Assembly (NCBI GenBank): GCA_029237695.1
Contig: CM055275.1
Coordinates: 9,250,899-9,314,898, forward strand
Direction of reading: 5' to 3'
Origin: Conchocele bisecta
Taxonomy: Eukaryota > Mollusca > Bivalvia > Lucinida > Thyasiridae
DNA length: 64,000 nt
Made by a program: the position numbers and the translations under genes. Each line of letters starts with the position of its first letter. The stretch's first letter is position 1. Of this stretch, positions 55,385-64,000 are shown one piece after another. Under the pieces are notes generated by a model. That model searched no databases. It saw only the letters and a list, made by a program, of their open reading frames with translations, and was not told where the DNA came from.

Positions 55385-55620
55385 TTGACCTCGAAATCAG
55401 CGGGGATTTATCACAGCATGATAGTAGAGCCTTAGAGGAATGCATGCATGAAATATTAAGAATTTCCGAGGAAAGAAATAGAAGTTATAACATATTTATT
55501 TTAAGTTAAGTTTTATAAAGAGACTGTGTCACCTTAACCATGCGATCAGCGTTGGTTGGACGGTCGTAGATTTGTCACAGCATGATGGTACAACCTCAAA
55601 GAGTAGTCCTCTTTATATAT
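55385..55620. repeat. ~166-bp tandem cores in relic 4'
   Basis: Mirror of 47,373-47,595; joins the RT stub at the same junction. Confidence 0.65.
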
Positions 55621-55996
55621 AAGGTCGTTAAGACTTGGGATGAAAATATTATTCATCAGGTGCTGAGAAATCCACAATCAATCTCTTTTTCCCAGAGTAC
55701 TTTCCCTCAGCTACACCGGTTGGACTTATGCAATATTGTGAAAATGGTATGGAATCAAACGAGCCGATCACATATCATGTTTCAAGTTCAGACTGAACCA
55801 ACTGTGAAGTTATGCCTTGTTGCTTGATTGCCGACAACAAGTTTATACACTCAAAAGGTAATTTAGGTAACTGTGAAATTTCTGTTTCGAAACCGTGCAA
55901 AAAACCATGAAGTAGGTAATTACTAAAGTAATTGTCCGGATGGCGTTTCAACTCATCAGCCAATTCATGAACATGAATAGGGCTTACCCGAGACAT
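55621..55996 (-). pseudogene. DIRS relic 4': RT 5' part
   Basis: HELADELKRHPDNYFSNYLL through SELET, shared TGA, then YVIGSFDSIPF. The SAPHDN-equivalent region has extra small indels relative to relic 4. Confidence 0.68.
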
Positions 55997-56391
55997 GGGT
56001 GGCAGGTGGGAGCACGCGATGGGTAATTTAACGATTGGGGTTCATCCTTACCGGAATCCCGAATGCATACTTGGTATGGCCCTCACATACGTCTTTGGTA
56101 TTTTGTTTGTGACCGCTGAATCTGGTTATGCCCCTTATGTGAGTATTACGATATTCCTATTTTAGGGGATGGGGCCAAGTGACTTTGGTGTGGTATGCAC
56201 CTAGCACCAGGTCAGGTTATTCTAATTTCAGGGCTGAATATATTTGTTCTCGATGTAAATATTCCGTTCTGATTTTGGGATTTTCCCCTCAATGCAGCAG
56301 GTTAAAATGGGATCGAACCCGTTTGCGCGGCCTTACATGACCTTAGCTGTTGATATGCCGCTAAACACTAATAAACAAACAAACAAACAAA
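55997..56391 (+). mobile_element. SINE-like insertion with TSD in relic 4'
   Basis: Mirror of 46,584-46,974; flanked by CTTACCCGAGACAT at 55,983-55,996 and 56,392-56,405; the (CAAA)n tail is readable directly on the + strand. Confidence 0.8.
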
Positions 56392-56439
56392 CTTACCCGA
56401 GACATTAATCTCAAGGTTTGAATTCTCTGTCCCTGGCCT

Positions 56440-56935
56440 TTCCACTTTCTTGAGTTTTCACAATTACATTTACAGTGATCCTTGCCTTTGCATAGTAAGC
56501 ACGCATGAATGAACTTGCAATGAGAAACCCGACATCCACGTTGGGTTGTTTGTTTAAAGTGTTACAAATTTCATTCCCATTTATGTATCACCCGCATTCG
56601 ACCAAAGATTTCCCTGTTTGTGTTCCCGCGATATGCCATACTGCCAACATTCGGACTCGCTGGTGTAGCGACCACCTGATTAGTTACAGAATCATTTGTG
56701 CGCATCACTAGCGAAGAACAAAAGTCAGACATATGCAGCGTGCTTCCACACCCTGCACAAGCATTGGCTTTGTAATTAGAAAATATGGAACAATGCAGAC
56801 TGTTATTTATTACAGACCAATCCATCTTAATTCCATTGAATCTGAGATGGGCAGCTTCTTCGGCAGAGAACATTTTGTGATACTCGTAAAACCCCTTCTC
56901 AGAATAACGAGTACGACATTCAATAGCGTTCTCCC
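56440..56935 (-). pseudogene. DIRS relic 4': gag-like ORF with ~40-bp deletion
   Basis: The segment coding LDLYERDIINMA is missing (AATGTCG joins TACTCGTTATTC), so the mirror arm is not an exact copy of 46,024-46,560. The remainder to HKWE is open. Confidence 0.62.
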
Positions 56936-57268
56936 CGTGTTTGATCTGACTATGCATGTGAAGTTTTGTGAATATCAGATAGATGGTATTCGAATTAGCA
57001 CACAGAAAATAAAATTGTCTACCGACAGACAAAGAGACGGACAGAGAGGGCGATCACTATATACCCCGACCCAGACCACTATTGTGTTGGCATAAAATAT
57101 CAGTATTCAAAACCAAAAATGCCGAAGTGAATAAATCAAGTCATTTTTATTCACCCTTTACACAAATTCTTTAGAATAAATTTTAGCTGGAACATTATGG
57201 TTTTAAATAGTCGACAGCTATAAGATTCAAGTAAATACCAAGCATGTTTTATTACCAACATCATTTAC

Positions 57269-57481
57269 CTTCACATGCGCTTTTCACCAGAGATCCCGTA
57301 ATCGAGTTCAGGGAGCTGAAATCTGTAACCTCGAACACATGCTTGGAGTCGGGATCGGTTGCCATGCCATTCAACTCGGTTGTCCCGACACCACTACCAA
57401 CGCCGATGGAGAAAACAGTGACACCTAGATCTCGCAAGGCGCCTGCCTCCTTTATTGTGGAAATTTCGCTGTCCGACTGTC
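57269..57481 (-). CDS. Unit 7': vWA domain exon 3
   Basis: 213 bases, minus strand. QSDSEISTIK replaces QSDSETSTIK; otherwise consensus; donor GTAAAT at the low-coordinate side. Confidence 0.88.
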
Positions 57482-57559
57482 CTGCAATGGCACGGTTACA
57501 TGGGCTGACTGATAATTGCAAGGTAACAGTTTCACGAATGGATTGGACACTGCAATGGA

Positions 57560-58400
57560 TATGCTAATGTCAACCCCATTAACCTTAACATTGCAATTAC
57601 CAGTCAGGCAATTGCAATGTCAAGGTTACCGTGGTTGATTGACAATGGCAATGTTAACTTACTGGGGTTTACTGCAATTTCAATGTCAAGGTTATTGGCG
57701 TTGATTGACAATTGCAATGTTAAATTACCGGGGTTTACTGGCAATTTCAATGTCAAGGTTATTCGGGTTTACTGGCAGTGTAATGTCAAGGTTACGTTAA
57801 ATGGCATTTGCAATGTCAAGGCTACTACTGAACTGTCCACTGCAGTGTCGAGGATAGTGTGGTTGACAGGTAATTGTGATGTAAAGGTCACAGTCATTAA
57901 CTAGCAAGTACATGTATAATGTCAAAGCTGCAATGTGGTTAACTGGCAATTGCAATGTCAAGGTTACTAGGGATAACTGCAAATTGCAATGTTTACTGGA
58001 ATTGACTGGCAAATTAAATGTCAATGTTACTGGTACTGGGGTTGATTGGCAATTGCAATATCAAGGTTACTGTAATTGAGTGGCAATGTCATGGTTATTG
58101 AGGTTCACTGGTGATGGAAATATCAAGGTAACTGGGGATAATTGTCAATTATAATGTCAAGGTTACTGTAGTTGACAGGTAACTGTAATGTCAAAGTTGC
58201 ACGATAGTTAACTGCTAATTACATGTACAATGTCAGTGTTACTCGAGTTGAGTTGCAATTTCAATGTCAATATTACTGGGTATGCCTGGAAATGGTAATA
58301 TCAAGTTTACTGTCTATGAGTGGCAATGCCATGGTTATTGATTTCAGGGGTGATGTCAAGGTCACTGTGGTTACTTGGCTATTATAATGTCATTAGCTAC
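57560..58400. repeat. Intron 3 minisatellite (unit 7')
   Basis: Mirror of 44,530-45,450 with the same CAATGTCAAGGTTACT monomers on this strand. Confidence 0.8.
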
Positions 58401-58522
58401 AGGGGCTGACATTATCTATGGAAGTGTGATGTATATCACACTATATATATGCAGATATGCACATTAATGAAAGTAATAAAACATATACATAGTATAAAAA
58501 CAATAATTGAAAGAAAAAATAT

Positions 58523-58766
58523 TTGTGGCTGTGACTTGAGAAATGGGGCTTATGGGTTTTGTGACCCATGCAGATCCAGATCAGACTGTACATCCGCACA
58601 GTCTTATCAGGATCTGCACTTTTCGCTATTCCATCAATGAAACACCCGTCATACATCTACGAAGCATATAGATCGCTCTCATGCTACAGGAGTGTGCTGT
58701 TCGATTAGGAGTTACACTGGACACAAAACCCATAAGCCCCATTTATCCAGTCACAGCCACATTTAA
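58523..58766. mobile_element. TIR MITE beside exon 2 donor (unit 7')
   Basis: Full-length copy with TGTGGCTGTGACT/AGTCACAGCCACA ends. Unit 4, its mirror partner, has only the truncated form. Confidence 0.72.
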
Positions 58767-58807
58767 TGATAGTGGAATACACAGGTTATGCGGTATATGC
58801 CACTCAC

Positions 58808-58926
58808 CATCAGTAACAATGATAGCAATTTTTGCTGCATTGCTTCTCATTCCATTTGTGGCAGTGAAAACATTCACTCTCGTATATTTGATGGCACCGT
58901 ACGTATTAGTTCCATCACCTGCATAG
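58808..58926 (-). CDS. Unit 7': vWA domain exon 2
   Basis: 119 bases; YAGDGTNT, and FTATNGMR, which removes the NAT sequon; MIDAS residues kept. Confidence 0.87.
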
Positions 58927-59040
58927 CTGAAACAAAATAACATTCTGATGAAGAAAAAACTTGCTAAGAATTAACTTATTTTCAATGAACATATTTTCTT
59001 CCATTGTGTTGTATATGTATACTCATAACATAATATATAA

Positions 59041-59188
59041 CTGGGGGCTGTTTCACTAAACTTTGTACGACTAAAATGTTCGAAAGTGCAAACTTATGTA
59101 AATTTTACATCAACAACGTTTCCAGACGATCCAAATGTTGCACTTACGAACATTTTCTTCGTACAAAGTTTAGTGAAACGGGCCCCAG
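59041..59188. mobile_element. GGGCCCGTTTCACTAAA MITE (unit 7')
   Basis: Mirror copy of the intron 2 MITE of unit 4, slightly shorter. Confidence 0.78.
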
Positions 59189-59454
59189 ATTTACAGGCTG
59201 ATCAGGCTCTACAATTAGTTACGTCTGTGACTAGAACAATGCTGACAGCTGATCCTATGGTCGTGGGTTTCAGCCTCACAAGAGGTAATGTGTTGAATCC
59301 TTGAGCAAGACACTTTATCCACACTTCTTCAGTCCATCCAGCTGTATATGGTACCGGCTAATTACTGGGAAAACTCGATTGTATTTGATTGTATGTACAT
59401 GTACATCCCCAAAAGAGGGTGTTGCAGTATAAATAGATAGTGAAAGTGAAAAAA

Positions 59455-59632
59455 AGGTTTAACATCCAGTCAAAGTGAAGGTAATTTAGAGACATATAGA
59501 GTCTCATCCGACAGACCAGGGGGTGGAAATACTATGAAAGTATGTTTGATGCCTAGGTGAGGTTTGAACCCACAATCTCCGGATTTTTCAGTCAGGTGTT
59601 CTAACCCCTAGGCCACAACACATCCCTAGTAT
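59455..59632 (-). mobile_element. tRNA-derived SINE-like insertion (unit 7')
   Basis: Mirror copy of 43,461-43,640, with GGTTTGAACC-equivalent box B on the minus strand. Confidence 0.62.
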
Positions 59633-59652
59633 AAATAGAATAAGAAGAAAAC

Positions 59653-59890
59653 CTGGTATGAGAGACGGCTTGTTTGATGGCAGCTTTGTCGAAGTATTGG
59701 TTCAGATAGAACTGAAGGTGTGCGTCGCTACTAAACGTGACCAAGCCGATGTGAGTTTCATTCTGGTTAACTGGGAAACCATCTACTACTTTGTTGACGA
59801 ATGTTAACATCGTTTGGAAGTTTTGTGATCCCACACTGCCGGATGCGTCGAGAACAAACACAACGTCCACTGGCAGAGTCAGGTTACACT
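59653..59890 (-). CDS. Unit 7': vWA domain exon 1
   Basis: 238 bases, frame intact, DASGSVGSQNF, NET sequon; ends QAVSHT. Confidence 0.88.
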
Positions 59891-61489
59891 CTGTACAAGA
59901 AAACACAAAGAAAGGATGTTTATATGTGGCTGTGATTGGATAAATTGGTCGCATTTTTCTGCAACCAGTGTAAATCCAGATCAGCCTGTGCATCCGCACA
60001 ATTTAATCTGGATCTGCACTGTTCGCCATTCCATCAATGAAACATCCATCATGCTTCTAACAAGCGATATCGATTGTTATCAGTCTCCGGGAGTGCGCTA
60101 TATGATCAGTAGCCGATTTCACCACAATTGCCAAGTATACTTATTCAGCGAAGTATATTTTAAGGGAGTAGTTATTTATTTTCCCCAAAATGCACTATTT
60201 CATATAGAACTAATGACTGCATATATTTGATGAATAAAGGTATGCAGAATTATCATACTGAATGTATTACATTATCACAGCCAAAACAGCTGTGATAATT
60301 AAATAAATTCAGTAATATAAAAAATTATAAATTTATCCGTAAATTAAAAATTTCTACCTAAAAGTGTATTTAGCAAGATAAGTATACTTTGAAATTTGTT
60401 GAAATCGGCTACAGAAACTACACTGGTCAAATATGCCCTATTTCTCCAGACACAGTCTGTATTGCCTCATTTGCATGTGGTAAATTTCATAATCATTTTA
60501 CAAAAATAAAACACACATTGAATTTGAAATCAGTGGTACAATATTTTTTAGCCAAGAACACCAAATCATCCGATTGTAACAAACACGCACCTGCCTAAAA
60601 GTGCAAATACTTCTAAGCTGTACGGCCTTGATAAAAATTCTTCCACTGTAATTAATTAATCTTTATATTCACCTTTGGCTTATGCAATTCACAATCCGTT
60701 TGCAAAAATAATATACACATTGAATTTGAAATCAGTGGTTAAAATATTATTTAGACACAAAGCTGATCTGTAGACTACTTCATCAACTCCCCAAAGTATA
60801 TTTTGGGGGAGTTGATGAAATAGGCTACTGGAAACCTGCATATATTTTAAGTTTTACGACAAGCAGGGATCAATAATGTCATTTGTCCAGAAATAGCCTC
60901 AGCCATTCCCTTCCCTTGTTTCACATACTTGTCTGGGCCCGTAATTATAAAATATTCCGAGCATGAAATTTGGACTTGAAAACGGTCAGTTTGATCGGCT
61001 AAGATTGAGCACAGGTCAGACTTCACAATCAAATTCCCAGATTTTGTGCACGAGCACTCTCAATGTGCTCAGCATGTTGTATAACCCTTATAATACGGGA
61101 AATACAAATTATAGTTGGCTGTTGTTTTGTGTTTTGTCTTCTTTCTAAAACAAACATGGTTTGACAACATGTTAGAATAATTTCCTTTGTCAAACCATGT
61201 TGTTGATCAGTGCAAGGTATTCCACGGTTTCAGTCCGCTTACTATGTCGTTCCTTTCCCCGGTACGTAGTGGTTAGTTATATTTATTGGACTAGTTGTTG
61301 ATGATAAAACATGAAAAACAAGCAGCAGACGACGAAATTGAATTCAGCATTGTAAGTGATAATCATGGGTCCCTATTTCTGTGCCGTCAAAGTCACAGGC
61401 ACCCGTCTCAGAGACAATGCTAATAATAATATCTATAAAGAGACATTATTAGAATCGTCTCAGAAACGGGTTCCTGTGATCAAAGTTAC
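59891..61489 (-). other. Unit 7' intron 1, full-length form
   Basis: 1,599 bases with all hairpins and the open ~61-codon frame at 60,847-61,032 (minus). Its mirror partner, unit 4, lacks about 0.96 kb of this. Confidence 0.6.
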
Positions 61490-61729
61490 CTGGTGGAGTT
61501 GTGGGCGGTGGAGTTTCGGGCAATGGCGTCGTTGTTGTTGTTGTGGTGGTAGCGGTAGTTGGACAAGCTTGCGTGTTACAGTTTGTTGTCTGTTTATTGG
61601 AGCCAACACACTGTTTGCCGCCATTCGCAGGCTGTGGGTTCGTACAGGACCTCTGCTGGAAGTGGGTGCCGGTGCCACAACTTTTTGTACATGGGGAGTA
61701 TGACACCCAATGGGTCCACCCGCCATCGA
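61490..61729 (-). CDS. Unit 7': TSP1 repeat + Thr linker exon (subtype A)
   Basis: 80 codons; CTKSC and PLPETPPPTTPPG; six Cys and W-x-x-W kept. Confidence 0.88.
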
Positions 61730-62299
61730 CTGAAATTGCACAAACACAGTCAGAGGCGGGGAATTTTCAATATATATCCTGAAATCAGGATTTGAGGTTC
61801 CTGATATTTGCTGATAAATCCTTATTTATACACTCATAATATATGCTGCAATTACATATTACCTATCATTTCAGGGTGATCTATGTATGCTGTAACTGGA
61901 CCAACGGCTATATCTGAAAGTCAACCCGGTCCCACTCCCACCATGCATATGATACATGTGTAACATGCACTAACTACCATAGTACCGGTAATATACGCAC
62001 ATATCACATTCATATACATAAAACATGAATAACATATTTGGCTCCTGATTGGGAGCTAACTGCTATCTGTAGCTGAATTTCATCAGATCAACATGTGCCA
62101 GACATTATTTATTTGTGAGCCAGAGACAAGATGTGTGCAAATCGACCCGCAGAAAGCTAAGTGAGTCAGTGACTAGAAAGATGTGAGTCATAAACACAAC
62201 ACTAGAAAGAATTGAGCCACCGTATGACGACTAGAGTGAGTTGAGTCATGAGCACACGACTTGAAATAGGTGAGCCGCCGTAGGAAGACGTCTCGAGAA

Positions 62300-62755
62300 G
62301 TCTGGCAAATGCTTGACTGATGCACCACCGAACTCTACATATGCAATAATTTATCTGAAAGGAGGCAAAGTATTTCAAAACGAATTGATATTTTCTTTTA
62401 CAAAATAGCAGTGAGTGCTCCCAAGAGGATACATCCTTGCACTTCAAACAAGAATGATTGCTCAATGATTTAACAGTGAACTCACCACATCGAAGGAAGC
62501 CGAAATACGCCAGTGAGCACATACATTGTAGCGTCAGATCCAACATTGAAGCAAAAACTCCTGAATGCAACACATCACATATCTGACTGAGGACGTTGTA
62601 TGTGATTGGCATTCTGGTATGTGCAGTATCGCCTTGGCTTCGCTTTATACCACGCAGAATACATTGAAGTCTATAGATACCAGAACTAGATTGGTCATTA
62701 AGCGAGGTTTACGGAATACCCCCCGCGTGGGCTCAGGTACCCCTAAATATGTAAA
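62300..62755 (-). pseudogene. DIRS relic 3': recombinase catalytic part
   Basis: MPITYNVLSQICDVLHSGVF, CMCSLAYFGFLRCGEFTVKS (catalytic Arg kept), LKCKDVSSWEHSLLFCKRKY. It lacks the TAG of relic 3 and is open for about 130 codons, the longest recombinase frame in the window. The 60-bp minisatellite follows at 62,160-62,290. Confidence 0.7.
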
Positions 62756-62759
62756 CAAA

Positions 62760-63380
62760 ATATCCAAGTGTGTGGGCTTGTGACATTGACTGGGCTTAGC
62801 GGGGGCGGCACGAACGTGACTTTGTCACAGGGTGGTAGAGGTCGATTGGAGCAATGCCTGTGTGAAATGTGAAGCAGATCCGAGCAAGGAAATATAAGTT
62901 ATAACCAATTTCTCTGATGTTAAGTTTTGTAAAGAGACTAAGTATGTGACCTTGACCTCGAGATCAGCGGAGATTTATAACCGCATGATAGCAGAGCCTT
63001 AGAGGAATTCATGCATGAAATATTAAGAATTTGCGATGAAAGAAATAGAAGTTATAACATATTTCCCTGATGTTAAGTTTTGTAAAGAGATTATGTCAAC
63101 TTGACTTTGGGATCAGCGGGGGTTAGACGGTCGTAGATTTGTCACATAATGGTAGTATCGCCTTACAGGAATCCATGTGTGAAATATTAAGCATTTTATA
63201 TGAAGGAAATAGAAGTTATAACATATTTCTCTGATGTTAAGTTTTGTAAAGAGACTAAATATTTGACCTTGACCTTGGGATCAGCGGGGGTAGGACGGTC
63301 GTGGATTTGGCACAGCATGGTAGTAGAGCCTTACAGGAATGCATGTCCCTCACAACTCGTTGCGGTGGGGGGATGTATAC
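62760..63380. mobile_element. Hairpin + tandem cores inside relic 3'
   Basis: Mirror of 40,670-41,285; the hairpin (CAACTCGTTGCGGTGGGGGG side) is shorter than in relic 3. Confidence 0.68.
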
Positions 63381-64000
63381 ATAGGATTTTCCATGCCCTC
63401 TTGTAGGTAATGAAAACGAATACCAGCTAAACATAGTTTAATGGTAGCCAGCCGAAGTTGCAAGGACTCGTGTCAAAAAGTCACAAAATAAATTAGCAAA
63501 TCCTCGCTTACAGAAGGCAATTCTGCTTGCCATGTATTCCCGCCTGACCATGTAAGAAACTGCACGAAACCGGAACACACCGCGCTGGTAGCCTGTCTGC
63601 CACTGGTGCAAACCATCGTACTATATACGACACAAATGCACATCCCGGATAAATCACCAGGCATGCAAAATTGAGATGTCCCAGAAGACTTAGCAACTAT
63701 TTTAGTACACGTAATCTTTGTTGAGAACGCTTGAAGCAGAGCAGCAATGCGCTTTATTTTTTCTAGCGGCAATCTGGCCTCCATTTTCACGCGGTCTAAT
63801 ATGATACCTAACTCAATTACTGTAACAGGTCCCATAGTTTTTGTAGATGATAATGGTATGCCTAATCTTGCTTAAACAAACCGCAAAATAGCCATAGTAC
63901 CATCAGCATCTTCCGTCGGATTATTTATCGTGAGGAAGTCCTCCAGCAAATGTAGATAATGTTTCACCCTATAATTGTTTTTCAGGATCCAGCAAATAGC
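63381..64000 (-). pseudogene. DIRS relic 3': recombinase N-terminus and RT 3' part (runs off the window)
   Basis: Minus strand: HYLHLLEDFLTI-equivalent near 63,930-63,960, VTVIELGIILDRVKMEARLP, LLGHLNFACLVIYPGCAF, then LQLRLATIKLCLAGI. The sequence ends inside the RT at 64,000. Confidence 0.7.

Larger units (their letters stand above)
51363..64000 (-). repeat. Inverted arm: mirror of ~40,120-50,862
   Basis: The whole right side reads as the reverse complement of units 4 and 5 and relics 3 and 4, in mirrored order, to the end of the window (64,000 corresponds to about 40,121). The arms differ by indels: left units 4 and 5 have lost ~0.96 and ~0.71 kb of intron 1, while the right arm has lost ~40 bases in the gag-like ORF and has many small indels near the gap. 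Confidence 0.92.

Overview
This is eukaryotic, intron-rich and very repeat-dense DNA. Compact phase-1 extracellular exons (TSP1, Thr-rich, vWA), DIRS-type tyrosine-recombinase retrotransposon relics, tRNA-derived SINE-like insertions, foldback/MITE elements and hairpin + (CCGT)n + ~167-bp tandem-core elements together suggest a metazoan. The best guess is a mollusc, probably a bivalve. That taxonomic call is an inference from repeat style and needs a database search.

Layout. (1) 1-8,430: a ~5.77-kb tandem duplication (copy A from 1, copy B from 5,767). It carries two threonine-rich exons on the + strand, a minus-strand exon-like ORF present twice, and two kinds of foldback minisatellite. (2) 8,430-17,100: mostly repeats (pearl/Helentron-like tandem cores, hairpins, a MITE) around a third threonine-rich exon at 11,517-11,726. 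(3) 17,100-50,862: five head-to-tail copies of a 5.6-8.7-kb unit on the + strand. Each unit has one TSP1 + Thr-linker exon, then three exons that together make one von Willebrand factor A (vWA) domain with a complete MIDAS, then a decayed DIRS-like retrotransposon. Unit 5 is cut by a 500-N gap before its third vWA exon. (4) 51,363-64,000: the mirror image of the left side on the minus strand, with two more units. The sequences on the two sides of the gap end at the same base of the same repeat, so this large palindrome is probably an assembly join of two alleles or copies, although a real inversion is possible.

How the genes work together: every cassette boundary is intron phase 1. TSP1 (1-1), Thr-rich exon (1-1) and the three-exon vWA block (1 at entry, 1 at exit) can therefore be spliced in series in any number. 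The simplest reading is one large secreted, mucin-like matrix or adhesion protein made of repeated [TSP1 - Thr linker - vWA] modules, or a cluster of near-identical paralogues. No signal-peptide exon, start codon or terminal exon was recognised, so gene boundaries are not known. Units fall into two subtypes, A (units 1, 2, 4 and mirror 7') and B (units 3, 5 and mirror 6'), which form an A-B higher-order repeat of about 14-16 kb. The DIRS relic was already dead before amplification: all readable copies share an in-frame TGA and an LLEDF replacement of the RT active site. Later SINE and TTAA-element insertions give a relative order of events.
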